A stretch of 9,325 nt of DNA from Actinomycetes bacterium (GCA_030624785.1 JAUXJK010000052.1:1-9325), one strand, 5' to 3'; shown: positions 1 through 6,722, counted from the stretch's first letter. The notes: generated from the letters alone by a model not told the origin. Translations and numbers: made by a program.

Positions 1-53
1 CTCGCCAAGCGGCACTGCGCTGCTAGCTGACCTAGGGCGCTGACCACCTCGAC

Positions 54-167
54 CTACGCGCCGAACTCGACTCGCACGACCGTAGCGTCGCCCTCCCAAC
101 TCGGTTCGTCGCGGAGCACTTGTTGAAGCTCTGCCTTCGCTGCTTCGGGCGTCAGGAAGAACTCCAC
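54..167 (-). CDS. Possible small protein or gene remnant, 37 aa
   Basis: This is a short minus-strand frame from a GTG at 167 to a TAG at 56-54. It encodes 37 residues beginning VEFFLTPEAAKAELQQ and ending VVRVEFGA. The composition is protein-like: an amphipathic helix (TPEAAKAELQQVLRDEP) followed by a short strand. That differs from the arginine/serine-rich shadows around it. The start is weak: GGAG lies only two bases before the GTG, too close for a normal ribosome binding site, and a TAG closes the frame about 30 bases upstream. It could be a small hypothetical protein or the end of a frameshifted gene. No function can be assigned. Confidence 0.2.
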   Translation of the reverse strand: MEFFLTPEAAKAELQQVLRDEPSWEGDATVVRVEFGA

Positions 168-387
168 GTCTCCGGATGGCCGTTCGGATTCACGCTAGTC
201 ATGATCGCTGGTGCGCCCGACGGAACGCCATGGGGAAGGGCTTGAACCGGCGAATCGTCGGGTTGTGCCTCGCGGTCGCGTGCCGCACGACTGTCTTCGT
301 CGCTCGTGATCTCGGTGGAACCCGACGACGTCGACGAACGAGCTGCGGACACGTCCGACTCCGACTGGCCGAGATCGGAGCGCCGAC

Positions 388-486
388 GTGTTGTGGCGGC
401 CGCATCTTGGCGGCGAATTCTCGATCAACGGGCACAAGTCAGCCGAGGAGGCGGCGATCTACGTCGCGTGCGGCGAGATCTCGTAG
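388..486 (+). pseudogene. Possible C-terminal gene remnant
   Basis: A 32-residue stretch in one plus-strand frame ends at TAG 484-486 and reads like a genuine protein C-terminus (GGEFSING, SAEEAAIYVACGEIS). The same frame upstream to the TGA at 307-309 is threonine/arginine-rich and not convincing. The neighbouring frame at 306-385 has an acidic, more protein-like run (ISVEPDDVDERAADTSDSD). A frameshifted remnant of one gene is therefore possible. No family was recognised, and this may be chance. Confidence 0.15.
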
Positions 487-515
487 TCATTCTCGGAGTT
501 GCCGCGAGTAGCTAG

Positions 516-549
516 TGTCGCCGGCCGGCTCGATGCTGAGCCGGCGACA
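516..549 (-). terminator. Strong hairpin after the ABM gene, putative terminator
   Basis: TGTCGCCGGC (516-525) is perfectly complementary to GCCGGCGACA (540-549). An alternative fold pairs TGTCG (516-520) with CGACA (545-549) and CCGGCTC (525-531) with GAGCCGG (538-544), around a six-base loop with a CCGG bulge. The hairpin begins 16 bases past the stop of the minus-strand ABM gene, where a terminator would sit. No T-run follows on the minus strand, so it is not a textbook intrinsic terminator. T-less hairpins are common after actinobacterial genes. Confidence 0.5.
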
Positions 550-564
550 GCGTCTTGCCCGTTG

Positions 565-921
565 CTAACGAGCGAAGCCCCCGAAGACGCCGAGGTAGGC
601 GGGGGAGAAGTCACTGAAGGCCGTCTGAACATCGGCACTCGGAGCCCCGTATATATCGAAGCCTGTGGGTTCGACACAGCCCATGAAACGATCGGCGTAC
701 TTCTCCCCGAACGTTGCTCCGTGGACGAGCACGGCGGCCGAGTTCTCATACCGCTCGTAGATGTGCACTGAGTCGTTCGCGTCGTTGATGAACCATTCAT
801 AGGCGAGTGTTCCAGGCTCCGAACGAGTCGACTCGACCATCTCTTCCATCAGCGTTCTGAACGCGTCGAGTTGGCCAGGCTTTACCTGCGTCTTGAGCAA
901 CCACGATACGACGTCGGACAT
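565..921 (-). CDS. ABM-domain protein, putative quinol monooxygenase
   Basis: This 118-residue protein has the antibiotic biosynthesis monooxygenase (ABM, YgiN-like) dimeric alpha/beta barrel fold. Residues 4-75 follow the family pattern: an N-terminal strand, VKPGQLDAFRTLMEEM helix (13-28), SEPGTLAYEWF (34-44), then VHIYERYEN (52-60) and HGAT. The C-terminal 40 residues, ending in YLGVFGGFAR, are an extension seen in a subset of the family. Members are cytoplasmic, cofactor-less and oxidise quinols or polyketides, but many only handle reactive small molecules, so the substrate is unknown. The ATG at 921 is chosen because GAAAGG lies seven bases upstream and the fold starts immediately. The frame stays open much further upstream, but only as antisense of the divergent hydrolase gene. 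Confidence 0.85.
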   Translation of the reverse strand: MSDVVSWLLKTQVKPGQLDAFRTLMEEMVESTRSEPGTLAYEWFINDANDSVHIYERYENSAAVLVHGATFGEKYADRFMGCVEPTGFDIYGAPSADVQTAFSDFSPAYLGVFGGFAR

Positions 922-928
922 CGTGAGA

Positions 929-934
929 CCTTTC
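929..934 (-). promoter_or_regulatory. Ribosome binding site of the ABM gene
   Basis: GAAAGG on the minus strand lies seven bases before the ATG at 921. It decides the start: the open frame continues some 280 codons further upstream, but that part is antisense to the neighbouring gene. Confidence 0.6.
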
Positions 935-1010
935 GTTGAATTCCGGCGTCGCGCCGGCTTCCGGTGGGGCGGCACGCTACCAGCGCTTCGAAGTGCGCGC
1001 GCCGCTACGG

Positions 1011-1032
1011 GCTGTCGTCGTTTAGGGACAGC
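1011..1032. promoter_or_regulatory. Inverted repeat, possible operator between divergent genes
   Basis: GCTGTC (1011-1016) and GACAGC (1027-1032) form a perfect six-base inverted repeat with a ten-base spacer. It lies in the 174-base divergent region between the ABM gene and the amidohydrolase gene, and covers roughly +1 to +22 relative to the predicted minus-strand start point. That is a good position for a repressor operator. No regulator gene lies in the window to pair it with, and short arms can arise by chance. Confidence 0.3.
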
Positions 1033-1039
1033 CTCTAGG

Positions 1040-1068
1040 CTTGTACGTGGCTGAGAGACATGGGTCAA
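1040..1068 (-). promoter_or_regulatory. Predicted sigma-70 promoter for the ABM gene
   Basis: On the minus strand, TTGACC (1068-1063, five of six matches to the -35 consensus) is followed after exactly 17 bases by TACAAG (1045-1040, four of six to the -10 consensus). Transcription would start near 1033, giving a leader of roughly 110 bases before the ATG at 921. The candidate lies within the upstream region of the divergent plus-strand gene. No comparably good plus-strand promoter was seen. Confidence 0.45.
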
Positions 1069-1081
1069 CGCGGTTGCTCTC

Positions 1082-1090
1082 GAGGAAGGA
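1082..1090 (+). promoter_or_regulatory. Ribosome binding site fixing the amidohydrolase start
   Basis: GAGGAAGGA ends five bases before the ATG at 1096. This strong site favours 1096 over the in-frame ATG at 1060. Confidence 0.7.
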
Positions 1091-1095
1091 CGACG

Positions 1096-1806
1096 ATGAA
1101 TCAGGACATCACCGAGAAGCTTCAGGAGATATTCGACGCAGACACGGGTATCTATCAGCAAAGAGGATTCCAGCGACGCGTTGGTTTCGGCTCGCGGCCC
1201 GCATTGATCAACATCGACCTCGCGAACGCCTGGACACGACCTGGAAACCCGTTCACCTGCGACGGAATGGACACGATCATTCCCGCGACGCAGGACCTGC
1301 TCGCCGCCTCTCGCGCCAAGGGCATTCCAGTCGTCTACACAAGTACGGCTTACGAGCAGCCAACCGGCCCGAACTCGGATACCGGCCTGTGGCACCTGAA
1401 GATTCCCGTCGAAGTGCTGAAGGTTGGGACAGAGGCCGTGGCGATTGACGACCGCGTAGCGCCCCTCGAGGGAGAGCAGGTCATCATCAAGAAACGGGCG
1501 AGCGGTTTCCACGGAACGCACCTCGCATCGTTCCTCAATGCCCACAAGGTCGACACGGTCATCGTGACGGGCGTCACGATGGCCGGATGCGTGCGACACA
1601 CGGTGGAAGACGCCATCGCCGAGGGTTTCCGGCCGATCGTGGTGCGCGAGGCTGTGGGAGACCGCGTTCCTGGAGTCGTCGAGTGGAACCTTTTCGACAT
1701 TGACGCGAAGTTCGGTGACGTTGAGCCGCTCGAGCGAGTATTGAGCTACCTCGAGAGCATCGAGCACTTTGGTGTCGAGAACGTCGCCGGCAGCTCAGGC
1801 AGCTAG
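1096..1806 (+). CDS. N-carbamoylsarcosine amidase-like isochorismatase-family hydrolase
   Basis: A 236-residue cysteine hydrolase of the isochorismatase fold, closest by motif to N-carbamoylsarcosine amidohydrolase. That enzyme splits N-carbamoylsarcosine into sarcosine, CO2 and ammonia in creatinine breakdown. The visible triad is D41 (ALINIDLANAWT), K132 (IIKKRASGFHGT) and nucleophile C165 in VTGVTMAGCVRHTVEDA. The GCVRHTVEDA and FRPIVVREAVGDR stretches and the late WNLFDIDAKFGDVE block are characteristic of that subgroup rather than of nicotinamidase or true isochorismatase. The start at 1096 has GAGGAAGGA five bases upstream; an in-frame ATG at 1060 lacks such a site. It heads the plus-strand series, with 11 bases before the next gene. 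Fold and chemistry (amide or carbamoyl hydrolysis) are secure; the exact substrate is inferred, and no creatininase or creatinase gene lies in the window. Confidence 0.85.
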   Translation: MNQDITEKLQEIFDADTGIYQQRGFQRRVGFGSRPALINIDLANAWTRPGNPFTCDGMDTIIPATQDLLAASRAKGIPVVYTSTAYEQPTGPNSDTGLWHLKIPVEVLKVGTEAVAIDDRVAPLEGEQVIIKKRASGFHGTHLASFLNAHKVDTVIVTGVTMAGCVRHTVEDAIAEGFRPIVVREAVGDRVPGVVEWNLFDIDAKFGDVEPLERVLSYLESIEHFGVENVAGSSGS

Positions 1807-1817
1807 GTCGCGCTGCG

Positions 1818-2993
1818 TTGACTGGTTCACTCGCCACCGCTAGCAGCGTCGCGCGGCTCGGAACGGAGAGCGCATTCGCTGTTCTCGCGCGGGCCAAGGA
1901 ACTCGAGGCGGAGGGGAAGCACGTCATCCACCTTGAGATCGGCGCGCCTGACTTTCCTACTCCCAGGCATATCTCCGAGGCTGCGTTCGCGGCCATCGAA
2001 GCGGGGGAGACGAGCTACTGCGCGAGTGCCGGAATACCCGACTTCCGCGCTGCCGCGGCCGCGTATCTCGCCGAGACGCGTGGCATAGAGGTCGACGCCC
2101 GCTCGATCCTCGTCGCGAACGGCGCCAAGCCATTTCTGTTCTTCGTCGTGCTTGCGACATGCGAGCCCGGTGACGAGGTGGTGTACCCGGACCCAGGGTT
2201 TCCGATCTATGAGTCGGCGATTCGCTTTGTCGGAGCGACCCCGGTGCCGCTTCCACTGCACGAGGAGCGTGACTTCTCCTTCGATCCGGCAGATCTTGCA
2301 GAAAGGTTGAGCCCTCGCACGAAGCTCGTGATACTGAACTCGCCGCACAATCCGACCGGCGGCGTGCTTGGCAGTGACGATCTCGCCAAGGCGGCGGAGC
2401 TCTTGCGCGACAGCTCAGCGTGGGTGCTCTCGGACGAGGTGTACTCGCGCATGGTCTACGAGGGATCGTTCGCAAGCATCGCGAGCGAGGAGGGCATGCT
2501 CGAGCGCACCATCCTGCTTGATGGCCTGTCAAAGACCTACTCGATGACTGGTTGGCGCTGCGGGTTCGCTGCCGTACCAGACAGCCTTCTCGACCCGTTG
2601 GAGCGCTTCTTCGTCAATACGACGTCGTGCGTGCCTCCGTTCGTCCAGCGAGCCGGAGTCGCGGCGCTCACCGGGCCTCAAACTGATGCAGAGATGATGG
2701 TTGCGGAGTTCCTCGCTCGGCGGGATCTCGTCGTTGAGGGCCTCAATGCGCTTCCCGGCGTGAGTTGTCGTACGCCGCGCGGGGCGTTCTACGCATTTCC
2801 CAACGTCGCAGGAACCGGTATTCACGCAGATGAGCTCGCAACGCGTCTGCTCGAAGAGGCGGGTGTGGCGTTGCTTGCCGGCTCGGCGTTCGGAAGCGTC
2901 GGCGCTGACAATCTCCGGGTCTCCTACGCAAACTCCGCAGAGAACCTCAACGTGGCACTCGAGCGGATCGCGGCCTTCCTTGATCAGGCATGA
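1818..2993 (+). CDS. Class I/II PLP-dependent aminotransferase
   Basis: A 391-residue fold-type I aminotransferase of the aspartate aminotransferase (Igamma-like) type. It moves an amino group from an amino acid to a 2-oxoacid in the cytoplasm. Hallmarks in order: GAPDFPTP (42-49), NGAK (101-104), PLP-stacking and pocket region YPDPGFPIY (123-131), NSPHNPTGG with N178, SDEVYS with D206 and Y209, the PLP lysine K239 in GLSKTYSMTGWRCG, phosphate-binding R247, and R367 in LRVSYANS, which binds the substrate carboxylate. Length is normal for the family. The TTG at 1818 is the only plausible start before conserved sequence begins; its ribosome binding site is weak, consistent with coupling to the gene ending 11 bases upstream. 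Its stop overlaps the next start (ATGA). Substrate specificity cannot be read from sequence; glyoxylate, pyruvate or 2-oxoglutarate as acceptor are guesses from context. Confidence 0.9.
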   Translation: MTGSLATASSVARLGTESAFAVLARAKELEAEGKHVIHLEIGAPDFPTPRHISEAAFAAIEAGETSYCASAGIPDFRAAAAAYLAETRGIEVDARSILVANGAKPFLFFVVLATCEPGDEVVYPDPGFPIYESAIRFVGATPVPLPLHEERDFSFDPADLAERLSPRTKLVILNSPHNPTGGVLGSDDLAKAAELLRDSSAWVLSDEVYSRMVYEGSFASIASEEGMLERTILLDGLSKTYSMTGWRCGFAAVPDSLLDPLERFFVNTTSCVPPFVQRAGVAALTGPQTDAEMMVAEFLARRDLVVEGLNALPGVSCRTPRGAFYAFPNVAGTGIHADELATRLLEEAGVALLAGSAFGSVGADNLRVSYANSAENLNVALERIAAFLDQA

Positions 2994-3976
2994 GCCCTAG
3001 CGCCGGCGATCGCGTGCTTGTCACGCGGCGGATCGCGAGCTCTGTTGTGGCGAAGCTCGACGCGTATTTCGATCTGGACGTTCACGATTCGGAGGAGCCG
3101 CTCCGTCGTGACGAGCTTCTCGATCGAGTTGCGGGTGCTGCGGGTGTGCTTTCGATGGTCTCCGACCGCATCGATGACGCATTTCTGCGTGCGGGCGACA
3201 AGGATCTTCGCGTTCTAGCCAACTACGCGGTCGGCTTCGACAACATCGACGTCGCTGCTGCTAGCCGCCACCGTGTGGTCATTGCGAATACGCCAAACGT
3301 TCTGAGCCAGGCGACCGCCGAGCTGACCCTGAGCCTGATGCTCGCTCTGGTCAGGCGCGTGCCGGAAGGTGATCGCATACTGCGCTCGGCGACGCCGTGG
3401 ATCTGGTCGCCGACATGGATGATCGGGCGCGGCCTGGCCGGAGGCACGCTCGGGATCGTAGGGCTCGGAAGGATCGGCAAAGAGGTCGCCCGGCTAGCTA
3501 TCGCGTTCGGAATGGACGTGATCTACGCAAACCGCTCCGGAGCAGTTGCCGACGCGCCGTATCGCTCCGTCACGCTCGAAGAACTTCTCGCGACAGCTGA
3601 CGTCGTCTCGCTCCATTGCCCGCTGAACGACGAGACGCGACACCTGATCGGCGCAGACGAGCTCGCCCGGATGAAGCCAGACGCGGTCATCGTCAACACG
3701 GCGCGTGGGCCGGTGATCGACGAGGCGGCACTCGTAGTCGCGGTACGCGATCGAGTGATTGCGGGTGCAGCGCTCGATGTTTTCGAGCGCGAACCGGAGG
3801 TGCATTCGGGGCTACTCGAACTCGATAGCGTGGTGCTCACGCCGCACATGGGCAGTGGTACGGCCGAGACTCGCGAGGCGATGGGAGAGCTGTGTCTTGA
3901 CGCCCTCAAGGCAGTGATCATCGACGAGCGATGTCCTAGGAACGCCCTCAACCCAGAGGCGATGCGAGCCCCGTAA
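2990..3976 (+). CDS. D-2-hydroxyacid dehydrogenase, glyoxylate/hydroxypyruvate reductase-like
   Basis: A 328-residue NAD(P)-dependent D-isomer-specific 2-hydroxyacid dehydrogenase, reducing a 2-oxoacid to a D-2-hydroxyacid. The substrate-domain motif NYAVGFDNID (78-87) and the IWSPTWMIG loop (138-146) resemble glyoxylate reductases. The Rossmann motif is GLGRIG (158-163). Catalytic residues are R239 (NTARGPVID), E268 (FEREPE) and H286 (TPHMGSG), all in place. The second Rossmann strand ends YANRS (179-183), with Arg-Ser instead of an acidic residue. In this family that tends to mean NADPH preference, an inference only. The start ATG overlaps the aminotransferase stop by four bases, so translation is probably coupled. 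The pairing suggests the two enzymes act in sequence on the same keto acid, for example glyoxylate or hydroxypyruvate. There is no C-terminal ACT domain, which argues against classical SerA. Confidence 0.88.
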   Translation: MSPSAGDRVLVTRRIASSVVAKLDAYFDLDVHDSEEPLRRDELLDRVAGAAGVLSMVSDRIDDAFLRAGDKDLRVLANYAVGFDNIDVAAASRHRVVIANTPNVLSQATAELTLSLMLALVRRVPEGDRILRSATPWIWSPTWMIGRGLAGGTLGIVGLGRIGKEVARLAIAFGMDVIYANRSGAVADAPYRSVTLEELLATADVVSLHCPLNDETRHLIGADELARMKPDAVIVNTARGPVIDEAALVVAVRDRVIAGAALDVFEREPEVHSGLLELDSVVLTPHMGSGTAETREAMGELCLDALKAVIIDERCPRNALNPEAMRAP

Positions 3977-4031
3977 CAGCCCCAGCGAGCTCCGAGACTG
4001 CCAGACTGCGTGTGTTGAGAGCTATCGTTGA

Positions 4032-5999
4032 ATGTGTATGAGCCGCTTCCTGCGGACACCGATTATTCCGTTGATCCTCGTCGTGGCCGTGGTATTCCTC
4101 GGTTTTCAGGCGTTTTCTGGGCGTTCCGAGAACACTGAGACGTTGACGTACAGCGAGGTCGTCGAAGCCATTGCCGCGCAACCTTCGAACGTTGAACAGG
4201 TTGTCTTCAAGCCGAAGAGTCGTGGTCTAGCGGTGACATTCGCCGATGACACGATGGTCGAGGTTCACTATGCGACCGAGGAGGCCCAGCTCGAGTTTCA
4301 ACAGATGCTCGAGGGGCAAGGCATCGCTTTCGACTCCGAGAGCAGCGGTTCAAGTTCGTGGACGCCGCTTCTGTATATCCTCCCGTTCATCCTGTTTCTC
4401 GGGCTCTGGTTCTTCCTGATCTCGCGCATGCAGGGCGGAGGTTCGAAGGTAATGAGCTTCGGAAAGTCGAAGGCGCGTCGTATGACGGCCGACTCACCGA
4501 AGGTCACGTTCGCTGACGTCGCTGGCGCAACCGAGGCGGTCGAAGAGCTGGGTGAGATCAAGGAGTTCCTGGAGAACCCGCGCAAGTTTCAGGCGCTCGG
4601 CGCTCGCATACCCAAGGGCGTCTTGCTCTACGGGCCTCCCGGAACCGGGAAGACGTTGCTCGCTCGAGCCATCGCGGGTGAGGCAGGCGTTCCGTTCTTT
4701 TCGATCGCCGGCAGCGATTTCGTCGAGATGTTCGTCGGTGTCGGCGCGTCGCGCGTTCGAGATTTGTTCAAGCAGGCCAAGGAAGCGTCGCCATGCATCA
4801 TCTTCATGGACGAGATCGATGCGGTCGGTCGCCATCGCGGCGCCGGCATGGGCGGGGGACACGATGAACGCGAGCAAACGCTCAACCAGTTGCTCGTCGA
4901 GATGGATGGGTTTGAACTCAAGGACAACGTCATCCTCGTCGCAGCTACGAACCGACCAGACATCCTCGATCCAGCGCTGCTCCGTCCTGGACGCTTTGAC
5001 AGACAGGTAGTCGTCGATCGACCAGATCGCGCGGGTCGGGCCGCGATTCTTGCCGTGCACGCGCGCGGAAAACCGCTCTCCGACGAAGTGGATCTCGATG
5101 TGCTCGCCGCCGGAACGCCTGGCTTCACCGGAGCGGATCTGGCGAATCTGCTCAACGAGTCAGCGCTTCTTGCTGCGCGGCGAGAGGTGAAGAGCATCGG
5201 GATGAGCGAGCTCGAGGAAGGCGTGATGCGCGTCATCGCCGGTCCCGAGAAACGAACACGCCTGCTCAGCGAACACGAACGCAAGGTCACGGCCTATCAC
5301 GAGATGGGACACGCTCTCGTGGGCCACTTTCTCGAGCACACCGACCCCGTTCACAAGATTTCGATCATCAGTCGCGGCCAGACGTTGGGCTACACGATCA
5401 GCTTGCCGAAAGAGGATCGCTTCCTTGAGACACGGAGTGCGCTCATGGACAACCTGGCAATGACCCTGGGCGGTCGAGTCGCTGAAGAGTTGGTCTTCCA
5501 TGAGCTGACGACAGGCGCTGCCAACGATCTCGAGAAGGTCACTGCCACGGCGAAACAGATGATCATGAAGTACGGAATGAGTGAGAAGCTTGGCCCACGC
5601 ACGCTGGGACGGCGCGGTGACATGCCGTTTCTCGGAAGAGAGATGGGCGCCGAGCCTGACTACTCCGAGGAGATCGCAAAGGAGATCGACGATGAGATCC
5701 GTCGGATCGTCGAAGAGGCCAGCGAACGGGCGCTCACGGTGTTACGTGAGCAGATTGACGACGTGCACCTGCTGAGCGGTCTTCTCATCGAGCAGGAGAC
5801 GATCGATCGTGACGCGTTCGAACGGATTCTCGCGGGCGAATCTCCCGACAGTGTCTTCGCTCCTCCGCCGCCCGATCCCGACGTCGAGGACGCAGCGGCC
5901 GAGCCCGCCACACGTCCCGAACAGGCTCCGTCGCCTCAGCCGTTTCCCATACCGGGCGCTCTGTCGCAGCCGCCACCCGCCGAGGGCCAGGCGACGTGA
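4032..5999 (+). CDS. ftsH: ATP-dependent zinc metalloprotease FtsH
   Basis: A 655-residue membrane-anchored AAA+ protease that degrades misfolded membrane proteins and regulatory substrates as a hexamer. Order of parts: transmembrane segment about 11-28; extracytoplasmic domain 29-111; transmembrane segment about 112-131; AAA domain with Walker A GPPGTGKT (201-208), pore loop MFVGVG (233-238), Walker B IIFMDEID (256-263), and second region of homology with arginine fingers R318 and R321; then the M41 protease domain with zinc motif HEMGH (H423, E424, H427) and third ligand D499 in TTGAANDLEK. The tail (610-655) is rich in proline and alanine, probably disordered. All catalytic residues are present. 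The start at 4032 is favoured over the ATG two codons later because GAGAG ends ten bases upstream. It follows the dehydrogenase by 55 bases and overlaps the next gene by four. The usual tilS-hpt neighbours are absent, so it may be a paralogue. Confidence 0.97.
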   Translation: MCMSRFLRTPIIPLILVVAVVFLGFQAFSGRSENTETLTYSEVVEAIAAQPSNVEQVVFKPKSRGLAVTFADDTMVEVHYATEEAQLEFQQMLEGQGIAFDSESSGSSSWTPLLYILPFILFLGLWFFLISRMQGGGSKVMSFGKSKARRMTADSPKVTFADVAGATEAVEELGEIKEFLENPRKFQALGARIPKGVLLYGPPGTGKTLLARAIAGEAGVPFFSIAGSDFVEMFVGVGASRVRDLFKQAKEASPCIIFMDEIDAVGRHRGAGMGGGHDEREQTLNQLLVEMDGFELKDNVILVAATNRPDILDPALLRPGRFDRQVVVDRPDRAGRAAILAVHARGKPLSDEVDLDVLAAGTPGFTGADLANLLNESALLAARREVKSIGMSELEEGVMRVIAGPEKRTRLLSEHERKVTAYHEMGHALVGHFLEHTDPVHKISIISRGQTLGYTISLPKEDRFLETRSALMDNLAMTLGGRVAEELVFHELTTGAANDLEKVTATAKQMIMKYGMSEKLGPRTLGRRGDMPFLGREMGAEPDYSEEIAKEIDDEIRRIVEEASERALTVLREQIDDVHLLSGLLIEQETIDRDAFERILAGESPDSVFAPPPPDPDVEDAAAEPATRPEQAPSPQPFPIPGALSQPPPAEGQAT

Positions 6000-6325
6000 A
6001 GCATCAATCCGCCAGCATCCACGAGCTCGCCAGGCTCGAGCTATTGGCCGGCCTGCCAGGTGAAACCCTCGCCGAACTTGCTGAGCGAATGGAGAGACGT
6101 GTGATGGCGCCAGGCGAGTCCTGCGATGTGCGCGGCCAGCTCGTCGCTGTGATCAACGGCCTCGCGCACGCCAGCGATGGCAGCGGCCAACGTGAAGCGG
6201 TCGAGCCGGGCGGCGTTGTCCCGGAGGCCTCCGTGTCCCTGCGCGCAGTGACGCCCGTAACGGTTGTGCGGTGTCCTCGCTCGGTTCTTGAGGAGGTTGT
6301 AGGCGCTCCGCCTACGCCGGCCTGA
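5996..6325 (+). CDS. Short degenerate cyclic-nucleotide-binding-fold protein
   Basis: A 109-residue protein starting at a GTG that overlaps the ftsH stop (GTGA), so it is very likely co-translated. I recognise the layout of a cNMP-binding (Crp-like) beta-roll: an N-terminal helix LELLAGLPGETLAELAERM (14-32), then VMAPGESC (36-43), a strand with a turn around ING (53-55), VEPGGVVPE (69-77) where the family has G-x-x-FGE, and a final SLRAVTPVTVVRCPRSVLEEVV (81-102) like the typical RAxTxVxVxxL helix. It is shorter than a full domain (about 120 residues). The R-x-A phosphate-binding cassette is incomplete, so cyclic nucleotide binding is doubtful. No helix-turn-helix follows. Role unknown; the overlap suggests a partner or regulator of this FtsH, an inference. 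Confidence 0.6.
   Translation: MKHQSASIHELARLELLAGLPGETLAELAERMERRVMAPGESCDVRGQLVAVINGLAHASDGSGQREAVEPGGVVPEASVSLRAVTPVTVVRCPRSVLEEVVGAPPTPA
6299..6315. terminator. Hairpin at the convergent gene ends
   Basis: GTAGGCG (6299-6305) and CGCCTAC (6309-6315) form a perfect seven-base stem with a three-base loop. It lies in the last codons of the CNBD-like gene and 15 bases past the stop of the convergent prepilin gene. With only four bases between the two coding regions, it is the best candidate for a bidirectional terminator. No T-run follows on either strand. Confidence 0.35.
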
Positions 6326-6329
6326 GGAC

Positions 6330-6722
6330 TCAGCAGGCGCTGTCGATAGCGTCGCCGTCGGGGCCCGTGATGGAGTAAGTGAGCGGGCCCACAGTTGACT
6401 CAACGCAGTACGACGCCGCGGTAGCGGTTGGAATCAGAACGGCGCTGTAGCTCGCTCCGTAGGCTGCAGTGAGCACGGCCGGAGTCACGCCCACGTACGT
6501 GTCGTTTTCCGTTCGGTAGGCCTCGATGGCTGGGATGGAGCTTCGCACGGCTGACTTCGCCGCAGCGACGTTTGCGCGATCACGCGTACCTAGATAGCCC
6601 GGGACAGCCACGGCCGCCAGAATCGCGAGCACGATGAATACAACCATCAGCTCGATCAGCGTGAGGCCACTCTCGTCGCGGACGTTGAGGCACCGCGGGA
6701 GTGGGGGACAATGAGGATGCAT
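6330..6722 (-). CDS. Type IV prepilin-like protein (pseudopilin)
   Basis: A 130-residue prepilin of the type IV pilus / type II secretion family. The prepilin peptidase site is plain: DESG|LTLIELMVV, with cleavage after G19 and the conserved glutamate at mature position 5 (E24). It is followed by a hydrophobic helix (about 24-43) and the charged PGYLGTRDRAN transition. The mature part is short (111 residues), with cysteines C106 and C130 placed for a C-terminal disulfide loop. The ATG at 6722 is used; a TTG at 6746 is in frame but neither has a strong ribosome binding site, and no start exists closer to the cleavage site. The leader is unusual, with three prolines and two cysteines. No assembly ATPase, platform protein or prepilin peptidase lies nearby, so it must rely on machinery elsewhere. 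It converges on the CNBD-like gene. Confidence 0.88.
   Translation of the reverse strand: MHPHCPPLPRCLNVRDESGLTLIELMVVFIVLAILAAVAVPGYLGTRDRANVAAAKSAVRSSIPAIEAYRTENDTYVGVTPAVLTAAYGASYSAVLIPTATAASYCVESTVGPLTYSITGPDGDAIDSAC

Larger units (their letters stand above)
1..515. other. Gene-poor stretch with coding-like scraps
   Basis: No intact gene is convincing here. Open frames on both strands are arginine/serine-rich and look like out-of-frame translations. Two short pieces do read like protein. One is on the minus strand (54-167). The other is a plus-strand C-terminal-like piece ending at the TAG at 484-486, with residues GGEFSINGHKSAEEAA followed by IYVACGEIS. They are on opposite strands and neither has a convincing start. 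The stretch may be decayed coding DNA or ordinary spacer. I see no tRNA, repeat array or insertion-sequence end in it. Confidence 0.5.

Noticed and set aside
520..529. GCCGGCCGGC shared with 7819-7828 as a possible dispersed repeat
   Set aside because: A ten-base GC-only self-complementary word is not surprising in high-GC DNA, and the flanks differ.
1060..1095. Upstream ATG of the amidohydrolase
   Set aside because: It adds 12 residues (MGQRGCSRGRTT) that are just the translation of the ribosome binding site region. The strong site sits before 1096.
565..1767. 400-residue minus-strand open frame
   Set aside because: Only the last 118 residues (from 921) are the ABM protein. The upstream part is antisense to the amidohydrolase gene and the divergent promoter region, without family features.
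4494..5290. Long open frames antisense to ftsH
   Set aside because: They are shadows of a clearly coding, highly conserved gene and have no recognisable domains.
6291..6296. Perfect AGGAGG inside the CNBD-like gene
   Set aside because: No start codon lies at a workable distance before the hairpin and the gene end, so it does not serve a hidden gene.
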